From contig NC_033629.1 of NCBI RefSeq assembly GCF_001540865.1, forward strand, positions 1,263,490-1,327,489: a DNA stretch of 64,000 nucleotides, written 5' to 3'. The first letter of the stretch is position 1. Each line of letters opens with the position of its first letter. Source of the DNA: Ananas comosus (taxonomy: Eukaryota > Streptophyta > Magnoliopsida > Poales > Bromeliaceae). Shown here in pieces: positions 25,844-37,616 of the stretch. The translations under genes and the position numbers were made by a program. A model generated the notes under the pieces. That model was not told the DNA's origin, made no database searches, and worked only from the letters and a program-made list of their open reading frames with translations.

Positions 25844-26351
25844 CCACACACTGTTGGAGCTGCTAGGGCCATACTGTACTCAGGCCCCATTTCGTAGTTT
25901 TGTATAACCCTAATCCCAATAATGAAATAAGTCAAATTGTAAGCTAGCATGTATGGCCAACTTTATAAAGCACTCCAAAAGCAAGTCAAGGTCCAAAACA
26001 CAAGAAATTAGAAGAAAGGGCTCCGTCACATTAGCAACCATATTCTGGAAACAGAACTTGTACCAGCATTTCTTGAAGACGAAAAACAACATTATGCACA
26101 AAAAGAAAAAAAGAGAATAGTACGACTTGTTTTTATTTTCTAGATGATAAAGCATTTTGATAATTAGCAATGAAAATCAACATTCTCCGTGAAACAATTT
26201 ATACAGCATAGGTATCAGCATTTCGAACTGATATTAGAAATACGATTTCCCTTCACAGAGAATGTTGCGTCCCCACTTCTTTATTTGAAACCCACAAACA
26301 CTCAAGTATTGTGCTGCCATCAAAATCCAAGCTGGGCAATAGAAACACAAT

Positions 26352-29300
26352 TCAATAAACACGCGCTTTCGGTGGGAATGGCTCAACTTCATCATCCAAG
26401 GTATTCATATGGACAGGCCTATATGCTAATTTAACCTTCCCATTATCCCAGTACCTGTGTACCGAAAGAAAACAAATTATAGAGAAAGATATATAATAAG
26501 AAGAAAATACTTTTGTGAATGATCTGTAATCAAATATCAGAAAAGTTCAGCAATAAATCAAGAGCTAAAAGGAGTAAAGAGTTCTGCAATTTTCCTCTTT
26601 GGTGGCATCGTGTAGTAAGATGATACATTTTGATCTCAAATTGAATTAAAAAATTCTTTTATTAACATTTTCTTTAATAACTTTTGACGTATGATGATCA
26701 CTGAACCTTCTCATGACATAAAGTTAACAACAACATTAAAAAAGAAGAATGTTGGATCGGATAACACCTAAAGAAGCTGATATGATCGTCTACTTAATTG
26801 CATATTACACATATGACTACTTCCAGACAGTTCCATAATTTCCCATTTGTTTTCTCCTATCCTTCTCATTTTTCTTTCGTGGAAGGGCATTTTGAACCAA
26901 ATGCTCCTTTTCTTTTATGCAAGAGAAACAACTAACATTAACTGGAATGAAAAAGTAAGCATATGAATAATGCAATTTAAATGCAAATCAAAATGAAAAT
27001 AACTGGCGAGCAGATAATAAACTCATAAAGGAAATCCACTATGTGGGTTAATCATTTGAAACTTCTCGAAATAAAGTTAATAAAAGAATGTATTTTTCAG
27101 CTAAGTAAAAGTGGAAAGCTGCTTCCTTGTTTAACTGGACTGTTCCTGGAGAATCTATAAAGCTAGAATAAAGAACAATTTTCCAGATATAAATTGGACA
27201 GTGGATACTAACCCTAGCGTGTGTTTCATCCAGTTTTCATCATCCCTTTTCTGGAAGAAAATTAAAGCAGTGCATTAGAGAAAGGAGGAAAACAGAATAA
27301 TGAAAGACTAAAGCAGACTGGAAAATCTTAATGAAAGACTAAAGCAGACCGGAAAATCTTCACGAGCATGAGCTCCCCTGCTTTCCTTCCTTGCCTCAGC
27401 TGAATGCATAGTGATGCACGCATTAATCAATAGATTTTCCAGCTCTATAGTCTCTATTAAGTCTGAATTCCTGCATAAACAGTTTAATGACTAGTTAATT
27501 CATGACCAAGAGAAGGAGAAGCCACCAATCACGCATAATAACAGGATACTACCATATAAGACTCCGATCACGAATCTTCACATCATGAAAACTTTCCCAT
27601 GCCTTGTCAATCAGCTGACAGCCTAACAAATTAATACAAGAATAAGAATTCACCAGAAGGCAAAGGCCATACATTCCAGATGCCAATACTATCAATATAT
27701 AGGAGATAGTCTGACAAATAGATAGTTCTCAGCAGTGAACTCAATTTTAACTAAAAATTGAAAGGATAAGAAAGCTCCATAAATTGATACAACAAAACCT
27801 TCTTCTAACGTTTCCTGTGTTCGAAAGACAGCAGCATTATTTTGCATTACACGTTGCATATTAAGGCGGATCTTTGAAGTTGGGAGGGAACCATTTGCAT
27901 TCCTTAACTTATCCAACCAGGCGATGGTCTTCTCACCAGCATCCTTTTCAAGAGGTTTCTGTTTCTCTCCTATATAGTATATAGACATTTATTACAGTCT
28001 GGTACAAGTACAACCACCATTTTTGTGAACTGTAAGATACTAACTGAAAAGGTAAAGAAAACCCACCTGGCTTGCAAATCTCAGCAACTCTGTTTGCACA
28101 AGCTCTGCCGAAAACAACTATGTCAAGAAGGGAATTTGCACCCAGCCGGTTTGCACCATGAACAGAAGCACAAGCCGCCTCACCAGCAGCCATCAGGCCC
28201 GGAACTACAGCATCTGGATCATCACCTTTAATATGAACAACCTGCGAAGGAAAAAAAAAGAAAAAAAGATCTACATTAGATGTGCTTCTACAATACATGG
28301 AAAATGCAGGTGGAAGAAATTTGATCCTAGAATCATTGGCATATATGTTCTACCTCCCCATGGTAGTTAGTGGGAATTCCACCCATATTGTAATGTACAG
28401 TAGGCAAAACAGGAATTGGCTCTTTGGTGACATCAACTCCAGCAAAAATCGCAGCAGTTTCAGATATACCAGGAAGTCTTTCCTTGAGAACTTCAGGAGG
28501 CAAATGATTGAGGTGCAGATAGATGTGATCCTTCAGTGGACCTACAGTGTATCAAAATGAAGAAATCTAGTTATCACTATAAGAAATATTGCTGAAAAAT
28601 GCTTTCACACTTAAATTTTAAGGTAGAAAAGATTCGGTACGTACCCACACCACGTCCTTCCCGAATTTCCATTGTCATAGACCTTGAAACAACATCACGT
28701 GATGCAAGATCCTTGGCACTTGGAGCATATCGCTCCATGAAACGTTCACCTTCACTGTTCCTAAGAATACCACCTTCACCACGAGATCCTGAAACCAGGG
28801 GAAAAAAAAAAAAAAAGTAAACCAATCAGTGAGAACAGAAAGCAAGAAGAATGCATTCGTCGACATTGCAAGATTGTAATATAGCTAAATTTATTAGTTA
28901 GACTTTACAAAGAAAAGGATCTAATCATTAAAAACTAAGTCAAAGTAATTGAGGACCTTCTGTAATTAGGCATCCAGCACCATAAATGCCAGTAGGATGG
29001 AATTGTACAAACTCAAGATCCTATAAGTAAATCAAACAATAGTAATGAGATAGTTATATCATAAAAAGAAGTTAATCTTTGAAGTTCAACCAGTAGACCA
29101 ACCTCAAGAGGTAACCCAGCACGTGCAACCATGGAATTGCCATCTCCAGTACATGTATGAGCTGAGGTTGCAGAGAAGTATGCTCTCCCATAACCCTAAT
29201 GCATGAAACAAATAAGACTTATGGTAGTTATTTCAGGACAACAAAAGGGGTAAGATGCAGTTAAATAGAAAAAATAGCTACCCCGGTGGCCAGAATGGTA

Positions 29301-31893
29301 TTGGCAGCACGGAAACGATGAAGAGTCCCGTCCTCCATGTTTAATGCAATCACGCCCTGGCAGGTGCCTAATACATAGGAATGAAGGATTATCAGATTAA
29401 TCAAAGGTCCCTAAGCAACCCAAACATTGTATACTGGCAAACTAGCAAAACAGTTTGGAGATACTGCAGTTTCGATCCTCTGACACTAACGTATCATATG
29501 ATATAAGAACTCTCATGACAAAAGCAGAAGTTTAATCCCAACTGCTAGAAAATGACAAATTAAAGAGCACTATAAGCATGCAACAGGAACCAGATAAATA
29601 TACAAGAAAGCAGCAGTAACACTTAGCACAATGATAGAACAATCAAATGATTTGTTAAAATGGCAGGACAGAAAAGTTAAGAACGTCTGGCATTATTTCT
29701 TACTCTAGTAAATCTAAAATTGTAAGCATCAACAATTCCTATAGAATTTGCATATACAACCTTGCCAACAATACTACTAAACCTACCAAAGATTGAGACA
29801 CGCTAAAGAGGAGATTTCCCATTAAGAAGTAAGTTCTACTACAGTATCAAAATCACAAATGCATGCTTGACCTAGGCACAAAAGAGAGACTAATGAGTAT
29901 AGCATTTAGATAGTTTTATCAATCATACCATTGCGATCCATAAGAAGGTCCAATGCAAAGTACTCAACAAAGAACTGAGTGTTATGTTTCATGGATTGGC
30001 CATATAGTGTATGTAGCAAAGCATGGCCGGTACGATCGGCAGCACATGCACAACGGTAGGCCTGACCACCTGAAAAATGTCAAATAGTCAAGATTGATGA
30101 TAGAAACACTTAAATGTAACTCTCGAAGGATGTGGTCAGTGGTCACAGCATCTCATAGATCTCCACCTTTTCCAAAATTTAAACTTTGGCCTCCAAAAGC
30201 ACGCTGGTAGATTTTTCCATCTTCAGTCCGAGAGAATGGTAATCCATAATTTTCAAGCTCTACAACTGCTTTTGGGGCTTCTCGGCACATATACTGAATA
30301 GCATCCTGATCACCTGCAATAGTAAAAGTTCATTTCAGAGACACATAAAGATGAGAATAAGATGTAATCACGTAACAACAATGACACCAACAAAAAGAAA
30401 GAACATTGGTTAACTCAGAACGCAAATTACAATTATTAGTTTCACAAAATTGAATTACCTAACCAATCACTTCCTTTGACTGTATCATACATATGCCACC
30501 TCCAGTCATCTTCACTCATATTTCCCAATGCAGCATTTATGCCACCCTGCATCACTTCTAGCATGATTAACAGCACAATGAAGTATGGCATGACAAGCAG
30601 TAAACTACAATTAGAAGGTCATTTATATAAAATCATGTGCCTTCAAGTTTTAAAGTATCATTTTTCCCTACTAACAAGGAAGATGCTGTCTCAGTGGCAT
30701 ACAAAGGTGAAAACTTCATGAATATGAAAGTTCATCCCTGCAACAATAACAGGAGACAAAATACACAATGAAACCCAAATCAAGTAAATTGACTGCGATA
30801 GAAAATTGTTTAGTCACAAAACAGAACCTACTGAATTGACTAAAATTACCTAACATAAGAGAAGAGAAAATAGTCCACCAAAGTTAAAGTTACTCCCAAA
30901 CTTCATCTACACTAAACCATCAATGCCACAGTGTCTGCTCTCAACATCTTAATGTGATATGAATGATGGCAAGTGCATTAAACTAGGCACTATGTAGATA
31001 AAGGCGCTATGTCGATAAAAATAATTTACTTTATAGGTGCAAATTGGACAGTGAATGTGGCAAACACATTAAAAAGTTGAAGAAGTCGTGAGTATATCTT
31101 CAATCGTTAACAGCCCATAATTAGGTCTAAGTGACCTAAACCAAATTTCAGATTAAGTTAAAAAAGTTATTCTTTAAAAAGATGCATTTTAATTCGATAA
31201 AGTCAATCAACTAAATCGTAATACCTGCGCAGCGACTGTATGCGAGCGCGTAGGGAACAACTTGGTAATGCAAGCAGTGTTAAAACCGTGTTCTGATAGT
31301 CCGATTGCCGCTCTTAGCCCTGCCCCTCCGGCCCCTACGACAACTGCATCATAAATGTGATCCACAATGGTGTACGACGACTGCCAGTATTATCACGAAC
31401 CCAAATGAAAAGATACCAATCAGCGTCCATTGATCATACACTTAGATAACAATGAAGCTATACTTATTCGTTATCCAGGTGAGTAAACCAGCTATTATTA
31501 TGCAATTTTATATTAATATCGCCAATGATGCATAGCAAGTAAAGAATTTGGAGCTAACTTTTCATGCTACAAGGAGCAACAAAGTATCATTATCAAGAAC
31601 GAATGAACTATCCTAACTACAATACAACAAGAGCTACTAAATCGAGATAACAATAAGAATGTACAAACAAAACCTCGTAATTATGATGGAAACAGCTCAG
31701 ATCCTACTAAAACAGTGACCATTCACTTGATTTAGAAGCAAATTTAGAAGAGAACGGAATCGATCGGGAGATACCGGGCTCGTCGAGAACGATCTCGAAT
31801 TCGGAGACGAATGGAGGGTTCGATTCCCTCCAATCGACGCGCTCCTCCTCGCGGAGAGGGTTCCGAGGCCTCGGGAAACGCAGCTCCGCCACA

Positions 31894-31894
<1 letters not shown>
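26352..31894 (-). CDS. SDH1: Succinate dehydrogenase flavoprotein subunit 1, mitochondrial
   Basis: Sixteen exons on the minus strand: 31775-31894, 31225-31380, 30459-30546, 30167-30313, 29929-30069, 29282-29367, 29103-29195, 28957-29020, 28645-28788, 28354-28541, 28067-28241, 27799-27969, 27553-27622, 27350-27470, 27213-27250, 26352-26454. Joined 1905 bp, 634 aa, the usual length of plant SDH1. An Arg/Ser-rich mitochondrial presequence ([11 protein letters not shown] to RSFSTSP) is followed by the FAD dinucleotide fold VVGAGGAG (residues about 55-61) and SHTVAAQGG, whose His (about 87) carries the covalent FAD. Further blocks are [49 protein letters not shown] and [19 protein letters not shown] at the end. 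It oxidises succinate to fumarate as part of complex II in the TCA cycle and respiratory chain, on the matrix side of the inner membrane. One donor, after exon 14, is CCG/GTCTGC, a weak site beside a local duplication. Confidence 0.97.
27299..27360 (-). repeat. 31-bp tandem duplication spanning the SDH1 exon 14 donor
   Basis: Two 31-bp copies, 27299-27329 and 27330-27360, differ at a single base (AGACTGG against AGACCGG). The right-hand copy contains the last bases of the exon (minus-strand reading GAAGATTTTCCG) and its GT donor, and the left-hand copy repeats both in the intron. Each copy therefore offers the donor sequence GTCTGC, 31 bp apart. Confidence 0.9.

Positions 31895-31920
<26 letters not shown>
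31895..31920. repeat. (CT)n microsatellite immediately upstream of the SDH1 start
   Basis: Thirteen CT units directly adjoin the SDH1 initiation codon at 31894, so on the coding strand the leader ends in a GA run touching the ATG. Such a run is likely length-polymorphic. Confidence 0.9.
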
Positions 31921-31925
<5 letters not shown>

Positions 31926-32115
31926 GGTTGCGAGGGATAGGAGGTGAGAGTTGTGGGTTTGAGGGAGGAGACGGAGAAGGGAGATGAAGGGTTTTTGGCG
32001 ACGGAAAAGTGGATTCCGGTGAAGCGGAGATGGACGCTGTGGGCCACCTGTCGCAGTTTTTTGTTTTGGTTCTCAGTAACTCTCTGTTTCACTGAAAAAA
32101 AAAAAAAAAAAAGAG

Positions 32116-32419
32116 ACTTTTTTGCATTTGGCCCCCGAAAAAAAATGTATTTTAAATATAGCACCAGTAAATTTATATTTGCAAAAATGACCCTAGCCTT
32201 GCCACGCAGGCGCTACGTCAACGCCACGTGGGCGGGACCAATTTATTAAGTTGAACACAGTGAATCATTCGCCGTGTCTAAACACCATTCACCGTGTTCA
32301 ACTTAAAACCATGGCGCCGACGTGGCTCTTACGTGACGAGGATAGGATCAAATTTGTAATTATAAATTTAATAGGGCTATTTGTAAAAAAAATATTTTGA
32401 GGGAGCAAAATGCAAAAAA
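32116..32419. mobile_element. Foldback MITE-like element between SDH1 and the G-beta gene
   Basis: The first about 80 bases (TTTTTTGCATTTGGCCCCCG onward) and the last about 80 bases (ending GGGAGCAAAATGCAAAAAA) form an imperfect terminal inverted repeat. The centre (32247-32306) is a near palindrome built from TTGAACACAGTGAATCATTC and its mirror, ending CCGTGTTCAACTTAA. No coding capacity. The element sits about 220 bp upstream of the SDH1 start. Class II MITE is the likely type; the superfamily is unknown. Confidence 0.65.
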
Positions 32420-32520
32420 AACAAAAAAAAAACAAAAATGAAATAGAAAAATAATCCAACGGCAAAATGCAGCCCATGGCCCGGTTTGAGCCTGCATTAA
32501 CCAAGGCCCGTTCACCACAA

Positions 32521-32707
32521 GGAAGTATACTGTGTCAAACTTATACCACATAAGTAATAACAAGCCAATCACATTTCTCATTTAAAAAAAATATATGACA
32601 AAAATATTTTTTTATAATTATAATGTGATGAGTTAATTCAAAAGAATTCATTTGGTTGGTTGGAAATGTCACGTCACCAATATAACTAATGCAATGTAGA
32701 ATTTTTC
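32521..32707. mobile_element. Repeat family M, copy 1 (MITE-like)
   Basis: Shares an ordered series of blocks with 53612-53808: AATAACAAGCCAATCA, an A/T-rich middle with ATTTTTTTA, a variable section, then CACGTCACCAATATA and TAGAATTTTTC at the end. Divergence is substantial (roughly a quarter of positions by eye), so both copies are old. It lies directly beside the foldback element at 32116-32419. Confidence 0.6.
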
Positions 32708-32829
32708 GTTCGCCACGGCTCACCGCGTGTCCTGTTTCACATAGCTTTACATGATCGGACCCATATTGATCAGGGGCCCACAGCCCGTTTAAACATGGCC
32801 CATCGGCCTGGTTTTAGCATCGTGTAGCA

Positions 32830-32960
32830 CAACTAGCCACGTGCCTTATCTGGGCCGTAGTTGGCCCATCAGCCCAGTTGGAACCCAACATAATGCATGG
32901 CTACTCGGCGCCTATCACCCCTCGCCACGTGTCGGTTGTCGGCCCCACGTCTTCTTGGTG
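32830..32960 (+). promoter_or_regulatory. G-box-containing promoter region of the G-beta gene
   Basis: CACGTG cores occur at AGCCACGTGCC (about 32838) and CGCCACGTGTCGG (about 32923), with a related CCCCACGTCTTC near 32945. These are G-box/ABRE-type sites bound by bZIP and bHLH factors. They lie 310-430 bp upstream of the G-beta start codon, between it and the divergent SDH1 gene. Control of either gene is inferred. Confidence 0.4.
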
Positions 32961-33269
32961 GTCCCACAAGTTCTTAATCATACAGTTGCTGACGTAAGCA
33001 CGCATGGCTGCTTCTCTGGTCTGAGTGGTCTCCTCCTACCCCACCACTCACTCCCACCACCTCTATCATCGGTTTCCTCTCGCGTCGTCTCCATCCCCTC
33101 TTCCCTCCTCCTCTCCAAAACCCTAGCGCACACCTCGATCCAACACCCATTCTCAATCTCCATGAGCGGGGATGGAGAACTAGCGCTCCGATCGAGCTCC
33201 GCGGCGTCCGTGAATGGCGGGAGATAGTTGATGCTTCGAACTCCGCGGGTCCGCTTCTAGGGTTTGTGG

Positions 33270-36200
33270 ATGTCCGTGGCGGAGCTCAAGGAGCGGCACG
33301 CCGCCGCGACCGCGACGGTGAATGATCTCAGGGAGCGTCTGAAGCAGAAGAGGCAGCTTCTTCTCGACACCGATGGTGAATTCTTCGCTTCTAGGCTTTG
33401 ATTCCTCCGATTAATGGGGTAATTTTTGGTCATTTTTTTGGTGAGGTACTTTGTTATTTTTTATCTTAATGCAGTTGCGAGCTACGCTCTTAGCCATGGG
33501 CGGACCCCGATTAGCTTTAGCTCGACGGATCTGGTTTGTTGCAGGACATTGCGGGGTCACACAGGGAAGGTAGTTTCTATTGCTTACTGAGATTTTCCAT
33601 TATATGCGATTTTTAGAACTCCATTGTATATTCTCTGTCAAGTTGGGGTTTTAGCCTTAATAAACCCTGTTGCTAATTAGATAGTGCTCTAGATCTGAAT
33701 TAGAAAGGTAAAAGCTTAAACTATCAGTTTACACTTTCTCTTTTATGTTTTATTTAATATGTTATATTGAGCTTAGGCGGTACATTGTGGTAGCAACACA
33801 AAGTTGGGTGAGGAAATAATGACCAGCCCCAAGAGGCGAGCACCAGCCACAAAGTGTGTGAAATGTCAGTAACCTTACGTTAGCCATCTGAGCGTTTCGA
33901 GCAGTCCAAAAAGCTATATTAACGTGTGAAAAATGAGACTTTTTAATACGTAGCCTTTTATGTATGGCTAGGATTTAAGATTGTTACTTGGAATGTATGC
34001 TTTTGAGTTGATATTTAGTGGAATTCTTTCTAGTTTAAACATATAATTTTGAATTATATATGTAGCATGTTATGGTGTTGAAGATAGCAGTTGATAGTGC
34101 ATATTAAAATGTATGCTTTGAAAGACATGTTGACTTCATCTCCAAGTGTGTCCAATTATATAAGTCTCTTTCTAACTTCTCTTTTTCTTGTTTATAACTT
34201 AATTTGAAACTGATAAACATCATATTCGAGATACCTATCAGGTGTATTCATTGGATTGGACTCCTGAAAGGAATCGTATAGTCAGTGCCTCACAAGATGG
34301 GAGATTAATTGTTTGGAACGCCCTAACAAGCCAGAAAACACATGCCATAAAGTTACATTGTGCATGGGTGATGACGTGCGCCTTTGCCCCCAGTGGGCAA
34401 TCAGTGGCATGTGGCGGTCTTGACAGTGCATGCTCTATCTTCAATCTGAATTCACAAGTTGACAGAGATGGTAACATCCCAATATCGAGAATACTTACTG
34501 GGCACAAAGGCTACGTTTCATCCTGTCAATATGTTCCGGATCAGGAAACTCGGTTGATTACTAGCTCAGGTGATCAGACTTGTGTTCTATGGGATATCAC
34601 AACCGGGCAGAGGATATCTGTATTTGGAGGTGATTTTCCATCAGGGCACACTGCTGATGTATTAAGGTGAACACTTTGATCGTCAATGCATTCATATATT
34701 TGGGCTGGCTTAAAATTAGGCGTTGCAGATGAAATTATCTTCTTTTTCATTCGAAGATCATTAATATCATCTTAATGGATTGTTGTACTCTTGATTTCCA
34801 GAAGAAAATCAGTATTTATCTGCTGCTTTTTGTCACATATACGGAAGGATACATATCTGTTCCATAATCCATAATTCTGTTTAGCAAACTTTCACATTTT
34901 ATCAAAATCAATTTAGAGCATAATAACAGAAATTGATAGTTAGGGCATATGAAGAGATAGATCTGGCCAGCCACTAAAATCACGTCTTTGCTATTCTGTT
35001 GTTAGACTTGTTTATCCTGAGTGTTTAGGAGAAAGCTGCCCTTTCCTGTGTAGTATCAAGATTAAAGGTTCCATGATACATGCGGTTCAGTAATTCAATA
35101 TGCATTTTTGGACTGTGTCAAGCAGTTTGATGTAACATTTAGAATGACTGACCTGTTCTTGTGGACATAAAATTTTATGTAAGATATGTATTTGTCCTTT
35201 CAACATATGTTGTTCTTTCTTATTTCTTTCAAGTTTAAATGAAATTTCTTTCGCATTCTTGAATGTCACAACTTCATGCACAATCGGTAGTTGTTTCTTT
35301 TAGACTTCATGATTTCATCTTAAACTGGAAACACGTGCCTACTTTAACAGTCTCTCGATCAACTCTGCAAATTCAAATATGTTTGTCTCTGGTTCATGCG
35401 ATGCAACCGCTCGCCTGTGGGATATCCGAATCGCCAGCAGGGCTGTTCGAACATATCACGGCCATGAGGGTGATGTTAATACTGTCAAATTCTTCCCTGA
35501 TGGCCAAAGATTCGGCACTGGCTCTGATGATACTACATGTAGGTTATTTGACATGAGGACAGGGCATCAGCTTCAAGTGTACAGTCGGCCTCATGAAAAT
35601 AATGATAATGATGTCCCTACCGTCACTTCTATTGCTTTCTCAATATCAGGTAGACTTCTTTTTGCGGGATACTCCAATGGCGATTGTTATGTGTGGGATA
35701 CACTAGTGGCTGAGGTATGTGTTTCCATTCCAGAATGGACTTTGCTATTTCTTTTGGAAATAATATTTAAGGAATGAAAGCACTGGTTTTGTTGTCAAGG
35801 AATCATTTAAGAATATATCGAAATAAAAAGTGGGACATTCATCTAGGTCTTTTGGTATCAAAGACATGTAAGTAGTGTTTGTAATGAATGGAATGAGTTT
35901 GGATTATTACTTTACCATTGTAGCTTCCTTTTGTGGCAATGGATGCCAGTCTACTAGCACATAATTCTTTGTTTATAATTAAGTGGCGAAAACTTTGCCG
36001 CTGCAGCATAGCCCTCTTTCTCCTTATTCCGTTTTCCTTTTCTCCTTTATTGTGATAAACTTCATTGTGCCCTCTTTCTGTGTGCCTATGTTATAGTACT
36101 ATAATTGTTAGTGTGAAAGGGGATATTAAAGCAACATCTTATTTTGTTTCACAGGTAGCTTTTAATTTAGGAACTCTGCAGAATTCTCATGAAGGCAGGA

Positions 36201-36596
36201 TAAGCTGCCTAGGTTTGTCTTCTGATGGAAGTGCCTTGTGCACTGGAAGCTGGGACAAAAACCTAAGGGTAAAGTGTCATTTTTCCCCACGAGCAACTTA
36301 CTTTTCATGCATGTTTATAAACATTAAGAGTACAAAGAAAGGGCCATCATGCGAATCAACCTAGAGAACCGCTCTATGATTTATAGGGTTCTAGTTCCAA
36401 ATGGCCTATATCTGGGGCGGTCCATGCACATTTTTGCCTAAAATATAAGGTGTTCAAAGCTTCAGATAATCGTAAAATGAATCAAAATGAACTTGAAATT
36501 CTGTATAATTTGTCCGCAAGATGATTCTGATAAGCAGCTGTTTTCTTTTCTCACTCGCAGATTTGGGCTTTTGGAGGGCATAGGATGGTGATATAG
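33270..36596 (+). CDS. RGB1/AGB1-like: Heterotrimeric G-protein beta subunit
   Basis: Six exons: 33270-33375, 33475-33569, 34242-34666, 35351-35714, 36155-36268, 36561-36596; joined 1140 bp, 379 aa, the usual plant G-beta length. The N-terminal helix ([20 protein letters not shown]) is the coiled-coil partner of G-gamma. It is followed by seven WD40 blades with clear WD/GH marks: [95 protein letters not shown] and [21 protein letters not shown]. It acts at the plasma membrane with G-alpha and G-gamma in immunity, hormone and growth signalling. The last exon is only 36 bp. SDH1 lies head-to-head about 1.4 kb upstream. Confidence 0.97.
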
Positions 36597-37616
36597 CATG
36601 TTGATGGTGTTTTATGGTGGATTTAAATTCTGTGTGCAGCTTGGTATCCTTTTCCGCTGCGAGTTTTCTTACAATTGAGTCGGAAATCAAGAAATTAATA
36701 TGGCTGTGGAGCTCAAGCACAAGCAACCTTTTATACCGAATCTATTGCGTCCTGATGAGAGAGATTGCATGAGAAATGAGAAAATTGGTGCCTCGAAATG
36801 TTCATTGTCAATCCGCACTCTCTGTATCATTCTACTTCTGTAATTTTTCTCTATTTCATCAACCCTTGATACAACTTGAAGAATTATAAAACTTTCCTGG
36901 TTTTAGGCTAGAGCGTCACCTGTTTGCTAAAACTCTCTGTTTGTTCCATAATTATATTTGCTTGGTTCAAGTTTTAAGTGTTAGTTCTCCTTCATCAATT
37001 GTTTCGGCTGATTTCTTTGGCTAAAATCATGATTATTACCAGAGAAGATAGAAAGATTGTTGCATGTTCAGGCTACAGGGGTTTGAAAGAGTTTGTGAAT
37101 TCATATTTGATGGTTATTGGTTAGATAGCATTGACTTGATCAAGCTTTTTTTTTTTTATCTCTCACTCCATAATTTTAAGAAAACTTCATATTGGCATCT
37201 CCCTTGATAAGGGAGCGTGAGCATAAGCAGTTTACTGAAACTGGGGAATGATACTCCCCAAAATACACTCAAAAGATGATGCCCACAAACCACTCCAAAA
37301 GAATAATGAGCAACCATCAAACATTCCAAGTTTTTCTGCTTGAACGTTCCTTCCTATACTCAAATAATCAATAACAGTTAATGCATGCAAATTGATCAAC
37401 AACAACAACAACAAAAAGGAAGACAGAAAGAAAATAGTAAAAAGCCCAGCTTTTCTCACTTCCTCAGATCCAATTTCCACCCCAAGAAGCTGAAGCCTAT
37501 TCCTGTCTCCACCACCTGAGAATGCACTCTGAAGCACCAGCCAGATTTCAAAAGGGATTAAGCTCATCAACCCTTTCAGTGTTACAGATGTATATGTTTG
37601 ATCCCAAAATCAGATT

